Shown: positions 45,011-56,600 of the stretch, piece after piece | Position numbering within the stretch: position 1 is the first letter of the stretch | How the letters are laid out: every line of letters begins with the position of its first letter | Source of the DNA: Bettongia penicillata ogilbyi | Lineage: Eukaryota; Chordata; Mammalia; Diprotodontia; Potoroidae | Direction: 5' to 3' | Assembly: GCA_023548195.1 (NCBI GenBank) | Contig: JAJHZJ010000577.1 | Location: 2,238,694 to 2,302,693, forward strand | DNA length: 64,000 nucleotides | The notes under the pieces: generated by a model | Told to the model about the DNA's origin: nothing | Seen by the model: only the letters and a program-made list of their open reading frames with translations | The model's database searches: none | Made by a program: the position numbers and the translations under genes

Positions 45011-46279
45011 TACTTTTAATGACATTAATTATTAATATTAATAATTAGTTTATTATTAATTATTAAAAAACAATTTAGATGTGTTTTGACTTTTTTTTGC
45101 AATGTCATTTTACCTGTATTTTGAATAATTTCCTCTTCTAATAATCTGTGCATACATGGTTCATGTAGTAAAAGTTTTGCAAGGAGATTTATGAATGATG
45201 GGGATTCAACAGAGCTTCTTTGGAAAATCTTTTTCTCCATCTTGTTTTCCTTTCCTTGCAAAATGTACTAAAATTAGCCAAAACTTCTCTCTGTACACTT
45301 TTATTGACTAATTTCAAACTATTGTCTTTCAAAACTAATGGGAATTCTAGATCATTTTGCCTAAATAATTGTGATGTACCCTGAGAGAGTTTTAGTTCAG
45401 ATATTTTCTGGAATAGTTTTTTTTTCTTCCATTCTTCTTGCATCTGAAGAAGCACTTTATTTTTCTGGTACTCTCTATCTCTTGTCGTAGCTGAGGTTTA
45501 GGAAGACAGCCTAACTCTTTAATCAGCTGTGGGTGAGGCATTCCTGGAATACTCAAGCTTTCTACTCTTTAATTAAAAAGAAGTTTATTTTTAAAGCTAT
45601 CCCTTGAGTTTCATATTATGTCTCATTTGGTGAATATTTTTTCTGTACATAGAAAAAAATAAGTAAGGAGTGAAAGAGTCTGAAAATTATTACAAATATA
45701 ATATTTATGTATATATGTAATATGTATAATATAAATAGCTGAATTGGATTGAATAGATGGATAGAGATAGATATGGATACAGATATCATATTCATATGTT
45801 GGGGAGGTATTTTCTTTCTAAAATCATTCACAGAGCATTCATTCATTGTTATTTATCTACTAATTACTATATTTGAATCATGAGATACTAAAAATTTGAA
45901 AGTACTGTTATCTTCATCATCAATCAGTAAATTTTCTTTTTTTTAGTTTTTATCCTTTAATTTGGATGTGAATGTTCTCTAATTTTAATATTTTTAGATA
46001 ATACCTTTCTCTAAGTAGTTTTCTTACAAAAGAGAAAAAAAATTAGTAGTGTATTTTAACCTTCATTTTATCACTAGTTTGTAAGAATCTCGAGGGAAAA
46101 GACCAAGTTCTATACATCTTAGTAACACCCAGAATATCTAAACACAGTTGCATATAGTAGATGTTGAATTAGAGCATGAATAGATTCTTTTAACTTTATA
46201 CTTTATATGTATTCAGATGCATGATTATCCTGAGATATTCTAAAATTAATGATCAGTTACTCTTACTTAAGAAAAGATA
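45011..46279. other. No recognisable gene or repeat
   Basis: AT-rich DNA with TAATTAATTA runs near 45025-45065 and a TATA/GATA run near 45690-45785. Confidence 0.5.
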
Positions 46280-46430
46280 GGGGAAGCTGGATGGCACAGT
46301 GGATAGAGCACCAGCCCTGGAGTAAGGAAGAGTTGTAATCTGGCCTCAGACACTTGCTAGCTGTGTGAACCTGGGATATCACTTAACCCCAATTGTCTTC
46401 CCTCTTCTCCCCTCCCTCCAAAAAAGAAAA
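46280..46430 (+). mobile_element. WSINE1-like SINE
   Basis: 'ggggaagctggatggcacag', 'tggatagagcaccagccctg', 'atctggcctcagacacttg', 'ctagctgtgtgaacctggg' and 'cacttaaccccaattgtctt' are in order, with a short A-rich tail. 'aagaaaagatag' (46269) and 'aagaaaatagatg' (46424) may be a decayed target duplication. The CCCAATTG ending is what I recall for the Australian-marsupial WSINE1 family. Confidence 0.8.
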
Positions 46431-46479
46431 TAGATGACTTAAAACAGAGGACTGTGTATAAAAGTTTGAGACACTGTCT

Positions 46480-46755
46480 CCCACTCTTTCAATTCTCTTC
46501 TTTCATATTTATTTGATAAATCTTACTCATTCTCTAATGCCCGATTCAAATCTAACCTCTTCCTTGTACTCCTGCTTCCCTGATAAGAAACAATTCCCTC
46601 CTATTATGAACCATGAGTGTAATCCACTTGAAAAAATTTTTAGATAGTACAGATTGGATTTCCCCTTGTATGCTTCTTGAGGACAACCACTATATACTAG
46701 GAAGTGCCTTGAATGTGGCAGTAATTATTAAACGTTTGTTGAATTGATTTGTATC
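46480..46755 (+). mobile_element. L2-type LINE 3' end
   Basis: 'gcccgattcaaatctaacct', 'tcctgcttccctgataag', 'cttgtatgcttcttgaggac' and 'attattaaacgtttgttgaa' are L2 3' blocks in order. Confidence 0.65.
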
Positions 46756-46849
46756 GAGAGCTCATTTTCAAAGCTAGTCATTGTGATATATGTATATAAA
46801 GATGAATAATACACTGTCTTTGCCCTCAAGCATCCTTATTTTTTAAATT

Positions 46850-47330
46850 TGTATTCAATTTTTATTTTACACTTTTCTCAATTACATTTAAATAAAATTT
46901 TTAACATTCATTAAAAAAAAAAAAAAACTTGAGTTCCAAATGCTCTCTTCCCTCCTTGAGAAAGCAAGACATTTGATATAGATCATACCAGTGCAGTCAT
47001 GCAAAACATTTCCACATCAGCTATATTGAAAAAGAAAATTCAAACCAAAAATAAAATTAGTAAAGTTTTTAAAAATCATGCTTCAATTTTCATCAAGGCT
47101 TCATCAGTTCTTTCTCTTGAGGTAGATTGCATTTTTCATCATAAATCCTATGGAATTATCTTGGATCATTGCATTGCTGAGAATAGCCATCATTCACAGT
47201 TGATCATTGTACAATATTGCTGATACTGTGTACAGAATTCTTGTGCATCTGTTCACTTAACAGCAGTTCATGTAAAAGTTTTTCTGAATTCATCTGATTC
47301 ATCATTTCTTATAGCACCATCGCAATCTTA
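46850..47330 (-). mobile_element. 5'-truncated L1 3' end
   Basis: Plus-strand landmarks of the antisense L1 3'UTR: 'cttgagttccaaatgctctc', 'catcagttctttctcttgag', 'ttgtacaatattgctgatac', 'tgtgtacagaattcttg', 'ctgattcatcatttctta'. Only the end of ORF2 and the 3'UTR remain. Confidence 0.8.
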
Positions 47331-47700
47331 TATCCCACCTAGGCTAGGCTTCTGACTCCAAGGTTTTCAAATCATGCCTTACCTTGTTTCATTCTAGAAT
47401 TTCCCTCAGCACCTAGGGTCTCCTCTCCTTGGAACATCTCACCACCTTTGCATCTTTTTTACTAGGAATATCACTACATCAGGCCTGTCTCCCTTTCCTA
47501 TTGATGAGTTCCTACTGAGGTCTTCATTTCATGGACTGTTCCAGGCTGGCCAACCTTCTATTATTAGATTCCAGACTTCAAAATCATACTTGTTTTCCTT
47601 GGTAATTCTGTGTATTTTATTTTCTGCATTTTAAAACATTATTCAGAGGAGTAGGGCATAGACTTCACTGCCAAAGGATCCATGCCACAGATAAGAACTT
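47331..47700. repeat. Unnamed dispersed repeat fragment
   Basis: 'tgtattttattttctgcat' with 'aaaacattattcagagga' recurs in diverged form near 14965-15010. Class not determined. Confidence 0.35.
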
Positions 47701-47879
47701 TATAGGGACTACATTTTTTTTTTTGTGGGGGAGTATTGATCTGTGATTTAATTGTTGTAGGGAACTCATATTGTGGAATATATACCTCATGTGTGTTTTA
47801 TATTTATGTGAGTGTCATCTCCCTATTTCTTTGTCTTCATGTCTTTGTCTATCTCTATTTGTGGATAGAGGATAAAATC

Positions 47880-48060
47880 TAGAAGCCACTAACAGCAGGA
47901 AGGGATTGGGAAAGGCTTCATGCAGAAGAAAACAAGTGAACTAAATCTTAAAGGCAACCAACCACGTTTTATGTTAGAAAGCAATCTCCTTGAGGGCAGA
48001 GACTCTCTTTTGTCCTTGTAGTGTTTCCAGAAGATTAGTTAAATGTTTGCTGCGTTGGCT
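47880..48060. mobile_element. Two L2-type LINE fragments
   Basis: 'ggaagggattgggaaaggct' near 47908 fits antisense L2. 'gcaatctccttgagggcaga' near 47981 and 'gttaaatgtttgctg' fit a sense L2 3' end. Confidence 0.5.
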
Positions 48061-48730
48061 TGACATGAATGTCCTCTGACCTCTCATGCCAGCACTTTCT
48101 TATCTAACCATACACAACTTTCCTTCCTTCTTTTACTGACACAATGTTCAGTTCTCAGCATTAGCTGGAGTAAAATGGGTAAAGTGATTCCCATTGTTAC
48201 AGTTAAATGATTAAACACAGCCTAATGTTGCTTAAAAGCAACACTACAATTTTTTTCTAGGTTATTTATTTACTTTTTAATAGGGGAAAATAGCTTAACT
48301 ATAAGAAAGAAATAATTTGGTTAGCTCGATTAGGCAGTGAGTGGGGTATAAATTTGGAAAGTGAATGACTTTTCCAGTGCCTATAAATAAGTCCAAAACA
48401 GACATATGCTGTCAAGTATTGAATGATCAAAAATGTCAAAGCGTAATATTTCAGAAGTTCACGGGATCATTAGATAAAGGAAGCTCGGCTCTAAGAGAAG
48501 ATACATGAGATGACACTTCGCCCACTCCTTTTCAGAGGTAGAGGGGCCACAGTAAAATTGGATGTATAGTCAGAGTTCTTCGGCATATTAATGAACTTGA
48601 CTGTTTGTGTTTCTTCCCCTTCCATCTGTTTTTATTTAATGCAATTGGCGTTTGCTCTTCTGTCTGGTTTCAATTCCATGGAACAAGATTCCCCTCCCAG
48701 GTTAAGATCATGACATTTAATATCACTGTT
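48061..48730. other. No recognisable gene or repeat
   Basis: Anonymous DNA. Confidence 0.5.
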
Positions 48731-48965
48731 ATTATTCAGTGATTCAGTCATGTCCAAATCTTCAAGAATTTATGGATTATAATGTCCACGTGATCTTCTT
48801 GGCAAAAATACTGGAGTGGTTTTTCATTCCTTCTTCAATGGATTAAGGCAAACATAGGTTAAGTGACTTGTCCAAGGCCACACAGCTAATAATTTCTGAG
48901 ACTGGATTTGAACTCAAGTCTCCCTGACTCCAGGCCCATCGCTGTTCACTGAGCCACAAAACTGT
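48731..48965 (-). mobile_element. MAR1-like CORE-SINE, near full length
   Basis: Antisense: 'ttcagtgattcagtcatgtc', 'cttggcaaaaatactggagt', 'ggttaagtgacttgtccaag', 'ccacacagctaataatt', 'ggatttgaactcaagtct'. Confidence 0.85.
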
Positions 48966-49008
48966 GCACCCTCACTTGCCCCCCCCCAAAATGTATCCTA
49001 GGTCTTCT

Positions 49009-49131
49009 TGTTGTTCAGTTATGTCTTACTCTTCATTACCCCTTTGGACAATAGCACACCCTTACTGTCTTTGGGGTTTTCTTGGAGGAGGTACTGGAGG
49101 GGTTTACCATTTCCTCCTCTAATGGATATCA
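49009..49131 (-). mobile_element. MAR1-like CORE-SINE, 3' half
   Basis: 'ttgttgttcagttatgtc', 'gggttttcttggaggaggta', 'ctggaggggtttaccatttc' match the antisense MAR1 3' half. The tRNA-like head is missing. Confidence 0.75.
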
Positions 49132-49164
49132 TTAATCTATTAATTTGCATCATTAATATCATTG

Positions 49165-49485
49165 CTAACTCAAGCCTTGCTTGACATGTCTTCCCTCAAG
49201 CCCTTCTTCCTTTTCATTGGAGGGCTAGAAGGTGGAACATCAAACCCCTTTAGAGAGGGCAGAAACTGGAGTTTTCTAGCTCATTACTTTACTGCTCTAT
49301 CTGGCTTCTCCTCCTTGGAACAAGATTCCCCCTCACTGGGTACACCCTCATTTTCTGTCCTCCCCCTTCCTTTTCTTGCCTCCTTTTTGTTTGCCTCTGA
49401 CTATAAACTCCTTGAAATCAGGGACTATATTTTACAGCCTGGCACAAAGTAGGTAATAGTAAATATTATTGTGTTGGATTATTGG
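49165..49485 (+). mobile_element. L2-type LINE 3' end
   Basis: 'ctataaactccttgaaatc', 'gggactatattttacagcc' and 'tggcacaaagtaggtaatag' form an L2 terminus; the pyrimidine-rich part before it fits the same element. The 96-aa ORF over it is incidental. Confidence 0.6.
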
Positions 49486-49599
49486 ATGACTGTCTGGGAG
49501 GTGGAAAGAGGAATACAAGGGGTAATTTATGCTATATAAAAACAAAAGATATCAATAGCAACTTATATTAAAAAGAGCACAAAAATTCATAGCATTATG

Positions 49600-49780
49600 A
49601 ATTTGGAGCTCAGAGACTCCATACATCATTCAACACCCCTATTCTATCAATTGTTTAAAAAAAAGTAGAGAAAAGAGAAATGATTTGCCCAAGAATGCAC
49701 AGGTACTGTGGCAGACCCAGGATGTGAACCCATGTTATTTGATGCCAAATCAAAAAATGTTTTCTTGTACCATTCTAATC
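49600..49780 (-). mobile_element. MIR-type CORE-SINE
   Basis: Antisense: 'atttggagctcagagactcc', 'gaaatgatttgcccaagaat', 'gcagacccaggatgtgaacc'. Confidence 0.6.
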
Positions 49781-50049
49781 ATCTTATCCTCTCCTACACA
49801 TTCACTTCTCACTTAGGATGGAGTATTAATTTTTTTTTACAGTCATGATTTATCTACTTTATTTATTAAAGAGGTAGTTTAGAATACTGATGATCTAGGA
49901 ATCTGAAAGTATTTGATTTAATTTTACCTCTGACACTTTCAACTGTATAATTCTGGACAAAGCTTTGTATTCTTCAACTAACTTTCTAGGACTAATTCTC
50001 CACCTAAGTCCTAGAGTCACATTCTGGAGGAATTACAGACCTTTTGGTT

Positions 50050-50163
50050 TAAAGACAGGCAGACAGACAGAGGCAGAATCAGAATGACAGAAAGAGACAG
50101 AAAGACAAGACATAGAGAGAAGGGGAAATATAGGGACAGAGGTGATGGAGACAGAGAAGATGA

Positions 50164-50252
<89 letters not shown>

Positions 50253-50370
50253 GACACAAAAACACAGAGAGATAGAAAGAGACAGAAACAGAAAAACAAA
50301 GAATCACAGAAAGAGATAAAGACAGAGACAGATGGAGAAAGAGGGAAAAACAGAGACAGTTGTCTCTGAC
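50050..50370. repeat. Long (GA)n and GACA-rich purine tract
   Basis: Pure GA from about 50167 to 50248, flanked by GACA/GAAA purine-rich sequence. The 178-aa and 96-aa minus ORFs are mostly SLSL translations of it. Confidence 0.97.
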
Positions 50371-51189
50371 ATTTTAAGAATGGCAGAATAAAAGCATACT
50401 TGAAAATTTTAAGTTCCATCAACCCTCCTAATACTCTCTGAAACCTAGCAATTTCCGCTTCCCTCAGTCCCTGAAAAGGCAGGAGGGTTGGAAGAATTTT
50501 GAAGGAAGGGCTTTCAATTCCCTTTGCTGTGTGGGAGCTTGGAAAGTTGAAGTTCTTCTTGGCTATCACCCAGGCAATTCAGAGGGAGGCAGAAACTTCC
50601 AAGCAAGACTTTAGGGAATGCTGAGAATGAGAAAAGAGGGAAGAGAGGGTGAACTTGGTCTAGTGAGTCCAGACTTACCTGTCCTGGAGTCCCTTTCCAA
50701 AGGAATCATTTCTTGCTCTTGATTCCTACTCAAGAACTACTGAGGGAGGATGCTGGTGGAGGTAGAGAAGCAGTGAGCAACTTTAAACTACTGGGCATTC
50801 TCTGTCCCATGCTTAGCAAACTACCACCCCTTTCTCCTAATCCTTTAATTTAGAGCAAGTTCTAGGAAACTACATCCTTGTCAAATAGTAATTTGAGCCT
50901 GGGCAAGTGACAGGAAAGGTACAATTAGTGGTAGGGCTAGAGAGGAGCAGACACTACTGCCCTCCCTGCCTCCATTGAGGAGATAGAAATCCTAGGACAC
51001 CAGAAGGCTATCTCTGGGGTGGGAGACTTCCTCAAGCATTCTATATGGTATCTAGCCTTCTTTACTAATTATTTTTGATATTTAGATGCTAAGGTCAGTT
51101 GTTTCCTCACACTTGACATCTAAGAAGTCAAGTTGTGAATGAGGTTTTAGGAAATGAGAGTGGAAGGCTAACTCATCAAAATCTAGTTA
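50371..51189. other. No recognisable gene or repeat
   Basis: Anonymous DNA of somewhat higher GC content. Confidence 0.5.
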
Positions 51190-51280
51190 TCTAAAGACTT
51201 TAGGCATCATTCAATCCCAGCTCTTTGATTTTACAAAAAAAGAAACTGAGGCCTCAGAAAAGTTCACAGAATAAAGCTTG
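51190..51280 (-). mobile_element. MIR/THER1-type SINE fragment
   Basis: 'aagactttaggcatcattca', 'caatcccagctctttgattt' and 'agaaactgaggcctcagaa' are the antisense THER1-type end. Confidence 0.6.
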
Positions 51281-51675
51281 TTCAACTGTTATGGAAACGA
51301 AGGAGGCTTAGCTGAAGTGGAGTCAATGAAAATCAAATCTCATAAAACAGGCTAGAGCTAGAAACAAATTTAGGGACTACATTGTTCAATCTCCTTATTT
51401 TTTTAGAAAAGAAAACAGATGCCTCTAGTTAATCTCAGAACACGTAATAGAAAGAGGCTTTTCTTATTTCTAGTTGTTGGGCTATTAAAATTTGATGTCT
51501 CCTTAAGCTAAAGGGAGCTAATTCTTCCAGAGAAACAGTCCCTTTTCTCATGACTCAGGACTAGCAGCCAAATTGGAAACAGGGCTTATCTGGGCCTTCC
51601 TGGTACACTCAAGCCTCAAGCTTACCCATGCCTTTCTACCACTTCTACCCTTTGCTCTTAGTTTTGCTTTCTGAG
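51281..51675. other. No clear feature; possible further MIR scrap
   Basis: 'aatttagggactacattg' with 'ttcaatctccttatttt' near 51368-51400 is compatible with a decayed antisense MIR. Otherwise anonymous. Confidence 0.4.
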
Positions 51676-51981
51676 TTGGGGCAGCTAAGTGGTGCAGTGG
51701 ATAGAGCACCAGTGCAGGAGTCAGGAGGACCTGAGTTCAAATCTCACCTCAGACACTTGACGCTCACTTTGGGCAAGTCACTTAACCCTCACTGCCTCAT
51801 CTTGGACTATCTCTGGTCATCCTGATGAACATCTGATCACTGAATTCAGATGGCTCTGCAGGAGAAGTGAGGCTGGTGACCTGCACAACCCTCCCTTACT
51901 CAAAACAAAGTCAAGTGCAAGTCATTACATCATTTCTCTGATGGCATGGTCTTCTTAGGCAATGAAGGACGAATGCACATA
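51676..51981 (+). mobile_element. Composite tRNA-headed SINE with perfect 10-bp TSD
   Basis: The head is WSINE1-like: 'ggggcagctaagtggtgcag', 'gatagagcaccag', 'gagttcaaatctcacctcag', 'gggcaagtcacttaaccctc'. It is followed by an unrelated ~180-bp 3' part: 'gtcatcctgatgaacatctg', 'agatggctctgcaggagaag', 'gtgaggctggtgacctgc', 'atggcatggtcttcttaggc', 'gaaggacgaatgcaca'. GCTTTCTGAG at 51666-51675 and 51982-51991 is an exact target duplication, so head and tail moved together as one ~306-bp unit. There is no A-tail. Confidence 0.85.
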
Positions 51982-52069
51982 GCTTTCTGAGGCAAATACT
52001 TGAGGACAGCAATCATTTTCCCTCTCCCCACCCAGGTGCTTTATTTTAAAATAAATTAAATATTTTAGA
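51982..52069. other. Short spacer between SINE and MITE
   Basis: Nothing recognisable apart from the right target duplication at its start. Confidence 0.6.
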
Positions 52070-52241
52070 CAAGGGGTGGGAAACCTGCAGCCTCCTGAAG
52101 GCCTTCTAGGTCCTTGAATGTGACCTTTTGATTGAGTCCAAGTTTTATACAACAAATCCTTTTATTAAGGAGATTTGTTCTGCAAAGTTTGGATTCAAAG
52201 GGTCCGCATGTGACCTCAAGGCTGTAGGTTCCCCACCCCTC
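52070..52241. mobile_element. Palindromic hAT-like MITE, copy 2
   Basis: Same family as 7487-7681. Left end 'caaggggtgggaaacctgca', then 'ccttctaggtccttgaatgt'. Centre 'ccttttattaaggagatttg'. Right end 'tgtaggttccccacccct'. The right inner arm has lost about 25 bp relative to copy 1. No clear target duplication. Confidence 0.78.
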
Positions 52242-52294
52242 CTTTCACCATCCTGGACACGCTGCTTTGAATATTCTCACATTAGATCATTCAT

Positions 52295-52485
52295 AATAGA
52301 CTTAGAACAGGGAGGGGACCTTAGAAGTCATTTTGTCCAACTCCTTAATTTTGCAAATGACAGAATTAAGGTTCAGAGAGGCTAAGTGACTTGGTCAAAG
52401 TCACACAGGTCATAAGTGCCAGGGTTGAGATTTTAGCTTAGATCATGTGAATCTAAGTTTAGTGCTTTTCCACTCCATCAGTGAG
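52295..52485 (-). mobile_element. MIR/THER1-type CORE-SINE, near complete
   Basis: Antisense: 'ggggaccttagaagtcattt', 'tgtccaactccttaatttt', 'ggttcagagaggctaagtga', 'cttggtcaaagtcacacagg', 'gtgccagggttgagatttta'. Confidence 0.85.
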
Positions 52486-53199
52486 TTGGGACTGCCCTTA
52501 GCTTGCATTAGACTCTCTAGGAGAAGCTGATTTATTGCTTTTTCTTAATGACAGAATGAACTTCCATACCATTATCCTAGGTTTCTTGTATCAGTCCTAG
52601 TTTACCATCATGAACCTTGCCTTTCCTAAAATTTATATATATATATAAACATATTTTTTTAGGAGTTTTATATAATACCTGTGATATGAAATCACATATT
52701 GCTTTGCCATGGCTTTCATTATTTTATTACCAAATGATCAACTAAGTTAAAACCTGAAAGTAATCCACTTCTGATGCTTTATGGCAGATAGTTTTCAGTA
52801 ATGTACAGCTTCCAAGAAAATAAGTATTTACATATGTTCAAAGTCTGTGCGCATTCTGGTGGGACTTAGGGCACCAGAATTTTGCACATATATAAAGAAA
52901 GGATAAGTGACTAGAGATGCAATAAAGAGAATAAAATAAGGGCTCTATACTAAAAAGAGGAAGAAATACAACATTAGAGAGGGGGAAATGCCTTTTTGTA
53001 GAGACAGGGAAGAAGATAATCACTGTAAAGGAACAAAGACAAAGAAAAAAATTTCTAGACCAATGAGGTATCGTTGCTTGAAGTCATAGAGCTGTCATGA
53101 GACATATTTGAAGTGTGAACTGAGATTTCACCCAGAACTCCCATTACCCCCCCCCCAAAAAAAAGAAAACTATGGTTACCTAAGCTACCTGTACTACTT
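52486..53199. other. No recognisable gene or repeat
   Basis: AT-rich DNA with a short TA run near 52637 and a C-run at 53148-53156. Confidence 0.5.
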
Positions 53200-53420
53200 T
53201 GTGGTAGAAAGAGCGCTAAACTTGTAGACATGAGACTTGGGTCTGAGTTCCAGAATTTCCAGATCATACTAGGATGAGTTTGGACAAATCACTCAGCTTT
53301 TCTAAGCCTTAGTTTTCTCATTTGCAGAGTACAAATAATAATACTTGCCACATACAATTTACAGGATTGTCAGGATCAACTCCAGATACAAAGTCCAATA
53401 TAAATGTTAATTGTTGGTTT
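53200..53420 (+). mobile_element. MIR CORE-SINE, near full length
   Basis: Sense order: 'gtggtagaaagagcgctaaa', 'gacttgggtctgagttccag', 'ggacaaatcactcagctttt', 'ctaagccttagttttctcat', 'ttgcagagtacaaataataa', 'aggattgtcaggatcaac', 'agtccaatataaatgtt'. Both ends and the core survive. Confidence 0.85.
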
Positions 53421-54651
53421 GAAGTCCTGGATGATAGAGAAACCTCTGTTCTTTGAACTCTCTTTCTAAGGCAGTTTCATTGTTTTCTTAATATAGTTTC
53501 TCTTGAAAATTACATGCAAGGCTAATGAACTAAAATGGAAAGTGTCTCAGATTTGACATGGAATAGAAGGAGTTAGCATATCTTCTGCCATAAAAGTATG
53601 ATCATTAATGTGACCTAACATTCTGAACCAAAGGATAAAGATGTTGGTGGCAGGGGGCACTGGGAGAGAAGAGAAGGAAGCTTGAATTGAAGACTTTGAG
53701 GTTAATGGCAGATGTGTCTCTTTTCTTTATTACTAGACCTTTCCATTACCAAATGTGAGGGGCAATGGAAAAGGAAGAGTTCAAGATAATAATTCTAAGC
53801 CTGGAAGGCTAAAAGAGAAGCACTACCACCCCTTTGTGGTTATAATATCTAGTTTCCTAAAATGAAAATAAATTATGGCATATAAAAGGAATTCCCAGAG
53901 CACTTAAATACTTGTATAGAGGCCATGTTTCAGCATTCCAGAACACCCAGGTCACTAGGACCACTGAGTAAAATTACTGGTGAAAACATTTGAGTCAAAG
54001 ATGTCCATCATTTCTGTGAAGTTGCCATTCTTTTATCCAAGAGGTACATTTCCCTGGAAGTTAGATAAGCTTGAGGAGGATGACTTTGAACTTCTCAAAG
54101 AATTAAGCAGAGTTAATAAATTCCTCTACCACAACAAAGGAAACTAAAGTTTTCATCATAGTTCATTCTTTTGGGAAGAATGTTTCCCCTGTCTCATACC
54201 CAGAAGTACATGTGAGGCCTGTATTATATTTGAGCAGGGATGTTATGATGAAATCAAACGTCTTACCCTGCTGTAATACATTTTTAATAGAAGTTTGGCA
54301 GGACTGAGGACTATTGAAAGGATATTATCGATTAAAGCAAGCAAAGCATTATCTTTGCATGGAAATGTGGTGAAGTGAAAACCATATAACCAAATGCACA
54401 TGGAAGTTCCCTGGTGATGTTTAATGTTTGCACAGGGAAACTATTTTGGCTCAGATTTCTCAAAGTGATTTGAAGCTGAAGCCTCTACTGACATGCTAAC
54501 TGCTAACTTCAGAAAGTTTTTAATGAGTAATTGCAATTCCTCATGGAGTAGTCATCCAGCTATCATTTCATGTCAGGGGTTGATGTTGCCTAGATATTAT
54601 AAAAAAGCTTTAAGTCAAGTTTATATGTTCAAACATTTCTAAAAAAAAAAA
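53421..54651. other. No recognisable gene or repeat
   Basis: About 1.2 kb of unique-looking DNA. No ORF or repeat stands out. Confidence 0.5.
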
Positions 54652-54728
54652 AGAAGAAGAAGAAGAAGAAGAAGAAGAAGAAGAAGAAGAAGAAGAAGAA
54701 GAAGAAGAAGAAGAAGAAGAAGAAGAAA
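54652..54728. repeat. Pure (GAA)n triplet repeat, about 25 units
   Basis: Uninterrupted AAG/GAA units over about 77 bp directly after a run of A (54641-54652). Such tracts often grow from A-tails. Long pure GAA tracts can form triplexes and are unstable. Confidence 0.97.
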
Positions 54729-54784
54729 TGCATGGCCCTAAGAACAAGAAAACTGCAAAGACAAACAGTATTTTACAGACCACT

Positions 54785-55078
54785 TCAGGACCTCAGTTTC
54801 CTTATCTGTAAAATGAGGAGATAGGTTTCTTAAGTCTCTTGCAGGACCAAATCTGTGGTCTTATGCTTCTGAGTCACTCAAATTAAAGATAGACTGAAAT
54901 CTGAATCAAGATGAAACAAATATCAGAATTAAATAGCATACAACCTGTCCAATCACTATGCATACGAATTGTGGTTGTGACTTTGACCAATTTGCTTAAC
55001 CTCCCTGGGAATCAATTTACTCATTTGTAAAAAAGGAGGAATTGGACAAGTGTCTTCCAAAACTAGGTCTATGATCCA
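54785..55078 (+). mobile_element. MIR-type SINE fragments (two)
   Basis: 'acctcagtttccttatctg' with 'aaaatgaggagatag' (near 54791-54826) is a MIR 3' half. 'ttgaccaatttgcttaacct' and 'ttactcatttgtaaaa' (near 54983-55032) are a second one. Confidence 0.6.
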
Positions 55079-55159
55079 TCTATTTCTCTTTCTCTCTCTG
55101 ACATTTCCTGTCATGTTTTTCACTTTTCTGGATGGAATATCTTTAAGAAATTTGGGATT

Positions 55160-56600
55160 CAGAAAAATCTGGCACTGGCAAAGAAATGGAGTGGTGGATC
55201 AGCGGTATAGATTAGATAGACAATACATAGTAGTAAATGGCCATAGTAATCAAGCATTTTATATACCCAAAGACCCAAGATTTTATAAGAAGAATTCACT
55301 TTCAGGCAAAAATTACTAAGGAAACCAGAAAGCAGCTTGCCAGAAATGAGATATAGACCAACATCTTATACTGTAAATGCCAAGATAATTTTATAATAAA
55401 TACATGATTTAGACATAAAGGTTGGTATCATAAGCAAATTAGGAGAGCATGGAAATCTTTGCCTGTCAGATTTATGGATAAGGGATCAATTTATGACTAA
55501 ATAAGAGATAAAGAACACTGTGGGAGGTAAAATGGACACTCCTGATTAAATTAAATTAAAAAGGTTTTGGACAACCAAAAATGGTGCAGCCAAGATCAGA
55601 AGGAAATCAAGGGGAAATTTTTTAGTAAGTTTCTCTGATAAAGACCTCACATCTCAAGTACAAAGAGAATTGAATCAAATTTCCAACAATATGAAACATT
55701 TCCCAATGAATAAATGATTGAAGGACATGAACAGGCAGAAACATCTCAAATCTATCTATAGTGGCATTAAAAAGTTCTCTAAATCACTATTTGTTAGAGA
55801 AATACAAATTAAAACAACTCTGAGACAACCCCTCGCACCTATCAAACTGGCTATGATGGAAAAGGAAAATGACCAATGTTGAGGGGATGTGAAAAAATAG
55901 GGACACCAATGCACTGTTGGTAGAGCTGTGAAATGATCTAACTATTGTGAGGAACAGAGCTGTTCATGCTTGTTGAACCAGAGACTCAATTACTAGATAT
56001 GCACCCCAAAGAGATCAAAGGAAAATGAATTGTATGCACAAAAATATTTATAGCAGCTTTTGGTGGTGGCAAAGAATTGTAAATTAAGGGATGCTTATCA
56101 ATTTGAGAATGACTGCACAATTTGTGGTATATGAATGTGATGAGATACTATTGTGCTATAAGAAATGATGAGCAGGATGCTTTCAGAAAAACGTGGAAAA
56201 ATTTACGTGAACATCATGATACAAAGCGAAGTGAATAGAACCAGGGGAAGATTATATATAATAACAGAAATATTATACAATGACCAGCTGTGAATGACTT
56301 AGCTGTTCTCAGCAATGCAATGATCACAGACTTAGGATGAAAAGTCCTTTCTACCTCCAAAGAAAGAATTGATAATGTCTGAATGCAGAATGAAGCATAC
56401 ATTTATTTTCTTTCTTTTTCTTGTTTATTTTGGCTTTGTTTTCTTTTGCAACATGGTGATATGGAAATGCATTTTACTTGATCACACAAGAATAATCTAT
56501 ATATCAAATTGCTTGCATTCTCAAGGAGGGGGGAGGAGTGGGAAGGAAGGAGGGAGAGAATTTGAAACTTAAAAAAAACCCTCAAATGTTAAAAAATTTT
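55160..56600 (+). mobile_element. 5'-truncated L1: ORF2 C-terminal part and 3'UTR
   Basis: It begins in ORF2 downstream of the RT ('GIVDQ'-type stretch, here 'WHWQRNGVVDQRYRLD'), near 55160. It passes the Cys-rich motif near 55880 ('caatgttgaggggatgtgaa', with the Trp codon changed to TGA). The 'cgtggaaaaatttacgtgaa' and 'gtgaatagaaccagggga' blocks follow. The 3'UTR ends in a G-rich run ('caaggaggggggaggagtgg') and an A-rich tail near 56600. The frame is broken many times. Confidence 0.85.

Noticed and set aside
50033..50569. 178-aa minus-strand ORF with long SLSL stretch
   Set aside because: It is the translation of the (GA)n tract and its flanks; not a coding gene.
55050..55319. 89-aa ORF as a gene
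   Set aside because: Its second half is the L1 ORF2 C-terminal region and the first half is unrelated flank.
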